From Desulfobacter sp. (GTDB lineage: Bacteria; Desulfobacterota; Desulfobacteria; Desulfobacterales; Desulfobacteraceae): a stretch of DNA of 64,000 nucleotides. A program made the position numbers and the translations under genes. The stretch covers positions 2,885,001 through 2,949,000 of the forward strand of contig CP054837.1 of NCBI GenBank assembly GCA_028768525.1, in the 5' to 3' direction. Below, one piece after another: positions 16,921 through 25,242 of this stretch (position 1 is the stretch's first letter; each line of letters begins with the position of its first letter). The notes under the pieces are model-generated. The model searched no databases and was not told the origin of the DNA. It saw only the letters and a program-made list of their open reading frames with translations.

Positions 16921-17012
16921 CGCACACTTAATCAATGTGGTGCAACGCATTGAAAATCATGCTATAACGGGACTCCTTTATTTGACACATAGATTGAAAG
17001 GTGAGATCCCCC

Positions 17013-18746
17013 ATGGGCTATAAAATAGAATTGAATGACGCAGAAAAAGGCTATACCTTTGACCAGGATAAAATCATATCACCCGAAGAGACCGTCCGCA
17101 GGTTTCGTGAAAAATCCGCGGCACTGGATCTGGATATCCTGAGCCGGACCCGGCGCATCGACAAGGGGCGTCTGGATATCCCGGTATTCTTCAGCGAATG
17201 CGGGGTGGATGCCAAACGGGTGACCGGCACCAACAAGCAGATGGGCAAAGGCGGTACGCCTGCCCAGGCAGAGGCCAGTGCCGTGATGGAACTGGTGGAA
17301 CGATTCAGTTTTTTCTCCTTTGCCGCAAAAGAAAAGAACTTCTTCTACGCCACCCCGGCGGAGCTGGGTGAGGACGCCCTGGATTACGGGCAGATCGTCA
17401 AGTCCGTCCACGACAACCAAGAAGATGCCCTTAAGGTAAAAGAAATTTACAGCCGCCTGCCCCTTCAGTGGACCAAGGGCTATGATCTCACGGCCAAAAA
17501 AGAGGTAAACATCCCCTTTAACTGGTTCTACATGATCAACGAATTCAACGGCCCCAGCGCCGGCAACTGCACGGAGGAGGCCCTGACCCAGGGCATCTGC
17601 GAGCTGGTGGAACGCCACACCTCCTCCCTGGTCAGCCACGGCAAGCTGGATGTCCCCGGCATCCGCCTGGATTCATTTAAAGATCCCCTGGTTGTGGAAA
17701 TGCTGGAAAAATACAAAAAAGAAGGCATTGAGGTCTATGCCACGGACTTTTCCCTGGACACGGGCATCCCCACGGTGGCGGTCCTGGCCTGGGATCCCGC
17801 CACCTTTGGAAATATGAGCGAAATCGTCTGGACCGCCGGCACCTCCCCTGACCCTGAAAAAGCCATGAGCCGGGCCCTCACCGAGGTGGCCCAGTTGGCC
17901 GGGGATTTCAACACCGGTTCCAACTATGTGGCCTCGGGACTGCCCAAATTCACCGATATCAGTGACGCCCAATTCATCACCCATCCCAAAACAATGGTGG
18001 ATGCATCGGATTTGCCCAACCTCTCTTCGGACAATATGAAGGAAGAAGTGGAAAATCTCATCAGCACCCTTGGGGATCGGGGCTACCATGTACTGTCCCT
18101 GAGCACCATGCATGACGGCCTTGAAATCCCGGCCTTTTACTCCATCATCCCCGGCGCCCATTTCAGGGAACGGGCCGATGCCGCCAGCGTGGGCATGTTC
18201 GCCGCCCGGCTCATCACGGAAAATTTTGATCCCGTCACCGCCCTGGACAAGCTGGAGGAACTGGAGCAGGCCCTGCCCGGGAAATACTACACCAGCTTTT
18301 ACAAGGGGCTGATGCACAACGCCGTTTTCGAGCAGGAAGAGGCGCTTAAAGAATTCGAAGCCGCTTTGGATCGGGAACCTGCCCGGCTGAACCTGCCGGA
18401 TATCTGCTCCCACATGGCCGCTCTGCTCAAGGATTTGGAAGAATACGACAGGGCCCTGGATATCTGCACCAGGGGAATAAAGGTGGACGACCAGCGGCCG
18501 GATATCTACAACACGGCCGGGGCCTGCTGTTTTATGTCAAAAAAATTCGAACCGGCCATTGAATATTTTGAAAAGGCCCTGGAGGTGGATCCCACCCTGG
18601 CCATCAACTTTGCCAACATCGGTTCCTGCTACAGGGAGCTTGAAGATATTTCCCTGGCCGTAAAATACTATGAAATGGCCCTGGAGGTGGACCCCACCAT
18701 TGAATTTGCCAGGGACAACATAGAAAAGCTGACGGCAGATGGTTAG
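17013..18746 (+). CDS. YcaO-domain protein with C-terminal TPR repeats
   Basis: A 577-residue protein. Residues about 60-390 are a YcaO domain, an ATP-using enzyme that activates amide bonds (cyclodehydration or thioamidation in RiPP and McrA modification, unknown for the E. coli-type branch). The ATP-binding signatures are visible: AEASAVMELVERFSFF, EALTQGICELVERH and MSRALTEVAQL. Residues about 425-575 form four or so TPR units (LKEFEAALDREPARLN; YDRALDICTRGIKVDDQRPD; FEPAIEYFEKALEVDPT; ISLAVKYYEMALEVDPT), probably for partner binding. ATG at 17013 follows AAGGTGAG. The stop overlaps the start of the next gene by 8 bases. No precursor peptide, TfuA or dehydrogenase partner is visible. Confidence 0.93.
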   Translation: MGYKIELNDAEKGYTFDQDKIISPEETVRRFREKSAALDLDILSRTRRIDKGRLDIPVFFSECGVDAKRVTGTNKQMGKGGTPAQAEASAVMELVERFSFFSFAAKEKNFFYATPAELGEDALDYGQIVKSVHDNQEDALKVKEIYSRLPLQWTKGYDLTAKKEVNIPFNWFYMINEFNGPSAGNCTEEALTQGICELVERHTSSLVSHGKLDVPGIRLDSFKDPLVVEMLEKYKKEGIEVYATDFSLDTGIPTVAVLAWDPATFGNMSEIVWTAGTSPDPEKAMSRALTEVAQLAGDFNTGSNYVASGLPKFTDISDAQFITHPKTMVDASDLPNLSSDNMKEEVENLISTLGDRGYHVLSLSTMHDGLEIPAFYSIIPGAHFRERADAASVGMFAARLITENFDPVTALDKLEELEQALPGKYYTSFYKGLMHNAVFEQEEALKEFEAALDREPARLNLPDICSHMAALLKDLEEYDRALDICTRGIKVDDQRPDIYNTAGACCFMSKKFEPAIEYFEKALEVDPTLAINFANIGSCYRELEDISLAVKYYEMALEVDPTIEFARDNIEKLTADG

Positions 18747-19611
18747 GCCCCTGGATAAATGCCTAAGCCATGGCGCCCTATGGTTTGACACCTTTAATGC
18801 CTTCTGGCACAGGGAGTCCACCCATAAGCGGGTATCTGCGGTACTCATACTCATTTTCCTGGCGGCCCTGGCCGTAATTGAGGCCAACCGCCGGGGATGG
18901 CTGGCCCAGCCCCTGGCCGCCCAGGTGCCGGTGAGCCATTATATGGCCATAAACCTGGCCTTTCTTCTGGTCCTGGTCATTGAGATCCTGAGCATGATTT
19001 TTGCGCTGCCCGGGTCCATGTCCAGGGCCCTGGGCAAACAATTTGAGATCCTGGCCCTGATTTTTCTCCGTAACGCCTTCAAGGAACTGGCCGTACTCCC
19101 CGAGCCCATCTCCCTGAGCCACCACAACGAGGTACTATGGCATATCCTGTCCTACGGATTCGGGGCGGTGACCATCTTCGCACTGCTGGGGGTCTATTCA
19201 GCCATGCAGGAGCGGCTGGACAAGGCCCTGAAGCCCGGCCCCTCCCTGGACCGGTTCATTGCAGCCAAAAAAAACGTTGCCCTGTGCATGGTGATCGTCT
19301 TCTGCACCATGGGCATTGCCAACACAGGACTAAAGGCAAGCGGCCAGCCGGGATTCCACTTTTTCCAGTCCTTTTACACCGTTTTGATATTTTCCGATAT
19401 TCTCATGGTACTCCTGGCCCAGGCCTTTCTGCCCCGGTTCCCTGCCGTGTTCAGGAATTCGGGCTTTGCCCTGGCCACCCTGCTCATCCGCCTCTCACTC
19501 ACTGCCCCGGCCTACATAAATGTCCTCATCGGCCTCTCCTCCGTTGTACTGGCCCTATGCCTTACCCTGGTTTACAATAAATTTTATACACTGACACTCA
19601 AGGATAATTAG
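18739..19611 (+). CDS. Integral membrane protein of unknown function
   Basis: A 290-residue protein with about six strongly hydrophobic segments: VSAVLILIFLAALAVI; MAINLAFLLVLVIEILSMIFAL; a pair at about 130-150; VALCMVIVFCTMGIA; FYTVLIFSDILMVLLAQAF; and INVLIGLSSVVLALCLTLV. A charged, aromatic-poor cytoplasmic stretch ALGKQFEILALIFLRNAFKE sits between helices 2 and 3. I do not recognise the family. The ATG overlaps the end of the YcaO gene by eight bases, so the two are almost certainly translated from one mRNA. The next gene starts five bases after this stop. The pairing with YcaO suggests a membrane partner, but no function can be named. Confidence 0.82.
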   Translation: MVRPLDKCLSHGALWFDTFNAFWHRESTHKRVSAVLILIFLAALAVIEANRRGWLAQPLAAQVPVSHYMAINLAFLLVLVIEILSMIFALPGSMSRALGKQFEILALIFLRNAFKELAVLPEPISLSHHNEVLWHILSYGFGAVTIFALLGVYSAMQERLDKALKPGPSLDRFIAAKKNVALCMVIVFCTMGIANTGLKASGQPGFHFFQSFYTVLIFSDILMVLLAQAFLPRFPAVFRNSGFALATLLIRLSLTAPAYINVLIGLSSVVLALCLTLVYNKFYTLTLKDN

Positions 19612-19616
19612 CTGAT

Positions 19617-21488
19617 ATGTTCAAAAAGAAAGCCCCTACCTGGAAGAATAAAACCGTGTCCACGGATGCGGTACTCCAAAAAATAGAACCCGGCATGCAT
19701 ATTTTCATCGGCACGGGAACGGCAGAGCCCAGAACCCTGGTCAACGCCCTCATGGACTCCAAGGTGCACAACCTGGAAGACCTGACCCTGATCCAGCTGC
19801 TCAGCTTCGGGGACGCCATCTCCTACAAGGCCCTTGAATCCCACCGCTACCGGCTGCGCACATTTTTTTCAGGCTGGGTCTCTGCCGAGGCCATCACCGC
19901 CGGCCGGGTGGACATGATCCCCTCCCGGTTCTCCACCATCCCCTCTTTGATGAAGGACGGGCTGATCCCCATTGATGTGGCATTTATCCAGGTCTCCCCG
20001 CCCAATGACACCGGATACTGCAGCCTGGGGCTGGGTGTGGATGTGGCCAGGCGCGCCATGAAGCATGCCGATCTGGTGGTGGCTGAGATCAACGAACACA
20101 TCCCCTTCACCCTGGGGGATACCTTTGTCCACATCAATGAATTCGATATGATGGTGGAGGCGGAATCCCCGCCCTTCTATTTCCCCAGATACCCGCTGGA
20201 GCCGGTGTTTGACAAAATTGCCGAAAATGCCGCTTCCATCATTGAGGACGGCTCCTGCATCGCCTTTACCTACGGCCCCATCTACGAGGCCCTGCCCAAG
20301 TATCTCTCCAAGAAAAAGGACCTGGGCATCCACACCCCATTTTTCACCGATGCCCTCATGGAACTGGCCGAAAGCGGGGCCGTGACCAACCGGAAAAAGG
20401 GCATGTTCCGGGGGCGTTCCCTGACCACCTACGCCCTGGGTTCCAAGAAACTCATGAACTGGCTGCACAAGAACCCCATGGTGGAATTCCAGGGTATCGA
20501 CAAGGTGTTCAACCCCATGGAAATCGGCCGGAACCACAAATTCGTCATGGTGCTGCCGGTGCGCCGGGTGGATCTTTCGGGCCGGGTGGCCCTGCACTCC
20601 AGCTCCGCCAATATTTCCGCAGGCCCCGGCCAGATCGTGGACATCCTCAACGGGGCGGAAATCTCCCAGGGCGGGTATACCATCATGGCCCTGCCCAGCC
20701 GGAACCGTGAGGGCAAAGCCAATATCCGGCTTTTTCTGGAAGACACCCCGGAACAGCTCAGTGTACCGGAATCCGTTGACCTGGTGGTCACGGAATACGG
20801 GGTGGCCAACCTCAAGGGGCGGACCCTGAGGGAGAGGGCCCAGGCCCTCATCGAAATCGCCCACCCCGAGGACCGGCCCGGGCTGGTGGACGGAGCCAAA
20901 AAGGAAAAGCTCCTCTACCAGGACCAGATGTTCCTGGCGGATTCCGCCCATTTCTATCCCAAGGAAATCGAAACCATCCAGACCTTTAAAAACGATCTCA
21001 AGGTCCGCTTCAGGGCCATCAAGCCCTCGGACGAGGAACAGATGCGCAGGCTCTTTTACCGGTTCTCGGACAAGGCCATCTATTACCGGTATTTTTCCCC
21101 CATCAAAACCATGCCCCATGCCAAAATGCAGGCATATGTCAACGTGGACTACCGGGATGTGGTATCCGTTGTCGGGCTGGTGGGGGAGCCGGGCAACCAG
21201 ACCCTCATCGCCGAGGCCAGGATTGCCAAATACCCGGACAATCCCTTTTACGACATTGCCTTTGTCGTGGACGAAGACTACCAGGGGCACGGAATCGCCA
21301 GCTTTTTGTACCAGATGCTCTCCCAGCTGGCCAAAGAACGGGGGGCAGTTAAGATGACCGCGGATGTCCTTTCCTCCAACCGGGCCATGATCAAGGTATT
21401 TGAAAAAGGGGCATACCCCCTCACCGCGAAGCTGGAAGGCGGGGCCTATGCCCTGAGCATTGATTTGACCAAAACCAATCCCAAATAG
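19617..21488 (+). CDS. Acetyl-CoA hydrolase/CoA-transferase fused to a GNAT acetyltransferase
   Basis: A 623-residue two-domain protein. Residues about 1-440 match the Cat1/acetyl-CoA hydrolase-transferase family (FIGTGTAEPRTLVNALMD; VSPPNDTGYCSLGLGVD; the conserved VVTEYGVANLKGRTLRERA segment near the C-terminal half, whose Glu-containing loop is characteristic). Residues about 465-610 are a GNAT fold (KVRFRAIKPSDEEQMRRLF; IAFVVDEDYQGHGIASFLYQML, the acetyl-CoA pyrophosphate loop). The first part moves CoA between acyl-CoA and acetate or another acid; the second may acetylate lysines. The fusion is seen in sulfate reducers that handle acetate. The gene follows the membrane protein by five bases. 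Confidence 0.92.
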   Translation: MFKKKAPTWKNKTVSTDAVLQKIEPGMHIFIGTGTAEPRTLVNALMDSKVHNLEDLTLIQLLSFGDAISYKALESHRYRLRTFFSGWVSAEAITAGRVDMIPSRFSTIPSLMKDGLIPIDVAFIQVSPPNDTGYCSLGLGVDVARRAMKHADLVVAEINEHIPFTLGDTFVHINEFDMMVEAESPPFYFPRYPLEPVFDKIAENAASIIEDGSCIAFTYGPIYEALPKYLSKKKDLGIHTPFFTDALMELAESGAVTNRKKGMFRGRSLTTYALGSKKLMNWLHKNPMVEFQGIDKVFNPMEIGRNHKFVMVLPVRRVDLSGRVALHSSSANISAGPGQIVDILNGAEISQGGYTIMALPSRNREGKANIRLFLEDTPEQLSVPESVDLVVTEYGVANLKGRTLRERAQALIEIAHPEDRPGLVDGAKKEKLLYQDQMFLADSAHFYPKEIETIQTFKNDLKVRFRAIKPSDEEQMRRLFYRFSDKAIYYRYFSPIKTMPHAKMQAYVNVDYRDVVSVVGLVGEPGNQTLIAEARIAKYPDNPFYDIAFVVDEDYQGHGIASFLYQMLSQLAKERGAVKMTADVLSSNRAMIKVFEKGAYPLTAKLEGGAYALSIDLTKTNPK

Positions 21489-21506
21489 ATACCCAAAGGA
21501 GGAGAG

Positions 21507-21851
21507 ATGGCTGAAAAAAAACATTTATACCTGCTCTGGACCAACGACAATAAAACCACGGCAGAGAAGATGGTGTTCATGTACACGGTGAACAGCCTGG
21601 TCCACGGCTGGTGGGAAGAGGTCACCCTTATCATCTGGGGGGCCACAGCCGAGCTGGCGGCCCAGGACAAGGAAATTCAAACCATGATCAAGGATGCCAT
21701 TGAAAAGGGGGTGGAGGTCCTTGCCTGCAAGGCATGCACCGACCAGCTGGGCGCCACCAAGGCCATTGAAGCGCTGGGAGTCGACGTCAAATACATGGGC
21801 CTGCCCCTGACGGAGATATTAAAAGAGGAAGAGGCCCTGCTCACCATCTGA
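21507..21851 (+). CDS. DsrE-family small protein
   Basis: A 114-residue protein with the DsrE/DsrF-like Rossmann fold: LYLLWTNDNKTTAEKMVFMYTVNS, EEVTLIIWGATAELAAQD, then IEKGVEVLACKACTDQLGATK and IEALGVDVKYMGLPLTEIL. The Cys pair in ACKAC sits where sulfur-relay members of the family carry a persulfide-forming Cys, so a sulfur-transfer role is possible, though many family members lack one. It has a strong ribosome site (AAAGGAGGAGAG) and lies between the CoA-transferase and a 2-hydroxyacid dehydrogenase. Confidence 0.88.
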   Translation: MAEKKHLYLLWTNDNKTTAEKMVFMYTVNSLVHGWWEEVTLIIWGATAELAAQDKEIQTMIKDAIEKGVEVLACKACTDQLGATKAIEALGVDVKYMGLPLTEILKEEEALLTI

Positions 21852-21868
21852 TCCAAAGGAACCCGGCC

Positions 21869-22798
21869 ATGGCCCTTACCCTCATCTGCCCCGCCATCAC
21901 CCCCAGCCGCTGGGTCGACGCCTTGCGCGATGCCGCCCCTGAGCTGGACATCCGGATCTGGCCCCATGACCATCCCAAAGAAGATGTCGAGATGGCCCTG
22001 ACCTGGTATCATCCCCCCGGTGAACTGAACCGATACCCAAATCTTGGCTGCATCTCCTCCATGGGCGCCGGGGTGGACCACCTGCTTTCCGACCCTGACC
22101 TGCCTTCGGGGACGCCCATCGTCCGCCTGGTTGACCGGCTCCTGGTCAGGGACATGTCCGAATACCTGACTCTGGCGGTCCTCTCCCATTTCAGGGAGTT
22201 TGACCGATACAGAAAATTTCAGCACAGGCAGGAATGGCATCCCCTGGCCCCCCGGGATAAAAAAGATTTCCCCGTGGGCATCATGGGCATGGGCCAATTG
22301 GGCAGCGCAGCCGCCATAAAGCTTAAAGGGGAAGGATTTCCGGTTTTCGGCTGGAAAAACAGCCCCGGCCTGGTTCCCGGGATTGAAACATTCCACGGAG
22401 AGGCACATCTTAGGGATTTTCTAAGCAAAAGCCGGATTCTTGTCTGCCTCCTTCCCTTAACCCCCGCCACCCGGCATATCCTTAATCTGGACCATTTCAG
22501 CCAGCTCCCCCGGGGAGCCTACCTCATCAACGTGGGCCGGGGCGGCCATTTAAAGGAAGAGGATCTGACGGAGGCTTTGGACCGGGGCATGCTTTCCGGG
22601 GCATGCCTGGACGTGTTCGGCACCGAACCCCTGCCCGGAGACCACCCCTTCTGGGGCCGCCCCGAAATCAGGATTACCCCCCATATTTCCAGTCAGACCC
22701 ATCCGGGATCGGTGGTCCCCCAGGTCCTGGACAATCTGGACCGGTTGCGGGAAGGCCGCCCGCTGCTCAATCCGGTGGATCTGAAAAAAGGATATTAG
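21869..22798 (+). CDS. D-2-hydroxyacid dehydrogenase, glyoxylate/hydroxypyruvate reductase (GhrA-like)
   Basis: A 309-residue NAD(P)-dependent oxidoreductase that interconverts 2-oxo and D-2-hydroxy acids. The nucleotide-binding motif GMGQLGSAAA is at about 145-155. The substrate-binding Arg lies in LINVGRGGHL and the catalytic His in RITPHISSQT, with the Glu of the relay in VFGTEPLP. The short length and lack of ACT domains match the GhrA branch rather than SerA. It follows the DsrE gene by 17 bases and its stop faces that of the GGDEF gene only 6 bases away. Confidence 0.9.
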   Translation: MALTLICPAITPSRWVDALRDAAPELDIRIWPHDHPKEDVEMALTWYHPPGELNRYPNLGCISSMGAGVDHLLSDPDLPSGTPIVRLVDRLLVRDMSEYLTLAVLSHFREFDRYRKFQHRQEWHPLAPRDKKDFPVGIMGMGQLGSAAAIKLKGEGFPVFGWKNSPGLVPGIETFHGEAHLRDFLSKSRILVCLLPLTPATRHILNLDHFSQLPRGAYLINVGRGGHLKEEDLTEALDRGMLSGACLDVFGTEPLPGDHPFWGRPEIRITPHISSQTHPGSVVPQVLDNLDRLREGRPLLNPVDLKKGY

Positions 22799-22804
22799 TT
22801 CGGT

Positions 22805-23839
22805 CTAGTTGACCAGTTCAGAATGGATGATGATCCGGTCACGGCCCTGTTCCTTGGCCTGGTAAAGTGCGGCGTCCGCCCGCTGGATGACCTGGTCGCC
22901 GGTCTCGCTCATCAAATATTGAGAAATCCCCATGGAAGCCCTGATCTGGCCGATACGCTTGCCTGAGTCCTTGACCTTCCACTCTTTCTGGGCCAGGGCG
23001 GCCCGTATTTTTTCGGCAACGGCATAGGCGCCTTCCACATTGGTTTCCGGCAGCAGGATAAGGAACTCCTCCCCCCCGTACCGGGCCACCATGTCATTGC
23101 GCCGGACCCGGCTTGTGAGGATGGCTGCAAACCCCTTGAGCAGACTGTCCCCCACCAGGTGGCCGTAGGTGTCGTTGACCTTTTTAAAATAATCGATATC
23201 CGCCATGATGACTGAAAATACGACATTATTCTGCCGGGCCCGTATCCGTTCCAGCTCAAGGCGTTTTTCTAGGCCCCGCCGGTTGGCAAGCCCTGTGAGG
23301 GCGTCGGTCCTTGCCTCCTTCTGGGAGGCTTCCAGTTCCTTGTGAAGCTGTTTGAGGTCTTCGGAGGAGACCTTCATCCGGTTCTGGAGCCGGGAGCCGG
23401 ATTTAATGATGGCCTTGGTGGTGTCCAGCATCCCGTCTATAATTTGCCGCACCCCTTCAAAATCATGTATCTCGTTGAGCTGCCGGGCCATGCCGTCCAG
23501 GGCCTGGCCGTGGCCGGCCAGATCGCCTTCGGTCTCCAGTACATGGGAGGTGATCTCCCGAAGCATGAGGTTGACCTTGGTCAGAAGCCGGGAAATGACG
23601 ATACGGTCCCCGTCGGTGATGAACTTCTGGTACAGGGTTTCTATATTCCTGTTGTTCAGGGGCAGGTTATTGTCAATGATCCGGTCCATGGCCCGCTTGA
23701 GTTTCAGATTCCTTCCGGAGACATATTCATACCATACCGTATAATTCACCGGTGTGGCCGCCAGGTTGTATTTGGCCAGAAAGCCCAGGGTCATCCTTAA
23801 AAACTCCCCTGCCTGGGGAGCATTTTCCGTATAAGTCAT
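22805..23839 (-). CDS. Diguanylate cyclase (GGDEF) with helical N-terminal domain
   Basis: A 344-residue soluble protein. The N-terminal about 175 residues are helical with no recognised sensor family (FLAKYNLAATPVNYTVWYEYV is a motif shared by a group of GGDEF proteins) and end in a coiled coil (LKQLHKELEASQKEARTDALTG). The cyclase domain (about 180-340) is active-looking: RYGGEEF active site and an RxxD inhibitory I-site (RRND) five residues before it. It should make c-di-GMP from GTP. ATG at 23839 is preferred to the TTG at 23851 for its GGAA site. It is the last gene of a minus-strand group after the haem-type GGDEF and rlmN. Confidence 0.92.
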   Translation of the reverse strand: MTYTENAPQAGEFLRMTLGFLAKYNLAATPVNYTVWYEYVSGRNLKLKRAMDRIIDNNLPLNNRNIETLYQKFITDGDRIVISRLLTKVNLMLREITSHVLETEGDLAGHGQALDGMARQLNEIHDFEGVRQIIDGMLDTTKAIIKSGSRLQNRMKVSSEDLKQLHKELEASQKEARTDALTGLANRRGLEKRLELERIRARQNNVVFSVIMADIDYFKKVNDTYGHLVGDSLLKGFAAILTSRVRRNDMVARYGGEEFLILLPETNVEGAYAVAEKIRAALAQKEWKVKDSGKRIGQIRASMGISQYLMSETGDQVIQRADAALYQAKEQGRDRIIIHSELVN

Positions 23840-23982
23840 AGGTGGTTCCAATTAAATAGTTAACTACGTCATCTTTTCCACAAATATCCGGCCAAGTCAA
23901 GAATCACACAAAAAGAAACAAGTATCTGAAAACGATCAGAAGGGTCCCCTTTCGGGTTGCCCGGTAACCCCTTCCATCAATA

Positions 23983-25227
23983 TCAAAGACTGAAGCGGTC
24001 CCGGCCCTGTTCTTTGGCCCTGTAAAGTGCTGCGTCCGCATCTTTTAACAGGCTTGCGGCATCATCACGGCCCTGTGAAAGGGATGAAATACCGATACTG
24101 GCCGTTATGGAAATGGGGCTGTTTTTATTGCCGATGGAAATCCTAGAGAACCGAAACTCCTTTAAAATCCTTTCGGCCAGTACCACGGACGCGTCTAGAC
24201 CGGTATTGGGTGCCAGAATCAGAAATTCCTCACCGCCGAATCTTCCGGCAATATCGGTTACCCGAACCCGTTGTTGAAGGATATTTCCGGCAATGCGAAG
24301 GGCCTCGTCGCCAATATGGTGGCCGTATTGGTCGTTTACCTGTTTAAAATGGTCGATATCCAGCAATAGTACAGACAAAGATTGATTATACCGCTCGGCG
24401 GTCTTTATCTCTTCATTGAGCCGGACCTCGATGGCGCCGCGGTTATTCAACCCGGTCAGCTTATCATGGGTTGAGGTAAACTCTATTTTCCTGAGTAGTT
24501 TCGCACCGTAAAACCCGAAAAGGCATTGACCCAATATCCCAAAGAACCAGATTCCCAGGTATCTTAAACGCATTTTCTGAATAAGCCTGTTATAGGATCG
24601 GTCATAGGGCGTCTTGTCGACAATAACACTCAATCCCCCAACCACTTTCCGTTTCGTTGTTTTCCAGTCATGGTGGCAACGGAGGCATTTGGGCTGCAAT
24701 TCGACAGGGTATAAAAGCCGGAATACGTTTTCCCCGTCTTTTTCAACCATTTTCCTTACCTGGCCCGACCCTTTTTGCAGCAGGTCCAAACTGGACTTCT
24801 CCCAGGGATCGGGTTTGCCTATGGGATTAATGGGGTCATACGAAATCAGCCGGATCCGGTCGCCGGAATTCCCCTCGAACTCATTGAAAATTTTACGGAG
24901 AAGTGAAGGCGAGTTAAGCAAGGTCAACCGGCGGCCGCCTTTGGTTTGAATATCCCGTTCCGATAAACCGGATAAACTGGCCGCCGGCACCACATCATCT
25001 CCCACCTCCACGTATATGCCGCCATGTCCGCCAACCCAGCGGCGAAGGCATTGGGTCTGCCGGCCAAGGGCAGCCGCTTTAAGCGAGATAAGCTTATCAT
25101 GGTGGGCCGACTCAGATGTCACCGCCCAAAAATAAAGTCCTGCGAGTATGATGGTCCAGCCGACGATACCCAGGGTGACGATAAAATACAGCCCTCTTAT
25201 TTGATTTTGGAACAAATGCTTCAGCAT
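23983..25227 (-). CDS. Membrane diguanylate cyclase with c-type-haem DUF3365-like sensor
   Basis: A 414-residue inner-membrane protein. An N-terminal helix at about 12-36 and a second at about 222-245 enclose a periplasmic domain related to DUF3365/Tll0287. It contains CLRCHH at residues 181-186, a CxxCH motif for covalent haem. The cytoplasmic GGDEF domain (about 255-414) has RFGGEEF and an RxxD I-site (RVTD), so it looks catalytically competent and product-inhibited. A redox state or diatomic gas seen by the haem could control c-di-GMP synthesis; that is inference. It starts 15 bases after the rlmN stop on the same strand. Confidence 0.92.
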   Translation of the reverse strand: MLKHLFQNQIRGLYFIVTLGIVGWTIILAGLYFWAVTSESAHHDKLISLKAAALGRQTQCLRRWVGGHGGIYVEVGDDVVPAASLSGLSERDIQTKGGRRLTLLNSPSLLRKIFNEFEGNSGDRIRLISYDPINPIGKPDPWEKSSLDLLQKGSGQVRKMVEKDGENVFRLLYPVELQPKCLRCHHDWKTTKRKVVGGLSVIVDKTPYDRSYNRLIQKMRLRYLGIWFFGILGQCLFGFYGAKLLRKIEFTSTHDKLTGLNNRGAIEVRLNEEIKTAERYNQSLSVLLLDIDHFKQVNDQYGHHIGDEALRIAGNILQQRVRVTDIAGRFGGEEFLILAPNTGLDASVVLAERILKEFRFSRISIGNKNSPISITASIGISSLSQGRDDAASLLKDADAALYRAKEQGRDRFSL

Positions 25228-25242
25228 GATTGCTTGTACGGC

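Noticed and set aside
19869..21524. A 551-codon open frame on the minus strand
   Set aside because: It lies antisense to the well-supported CoA-transferase-GNAT gene and has a Gly/His/Val-rich composition typical of frames opposite GC-rich coding sequence. No family features.
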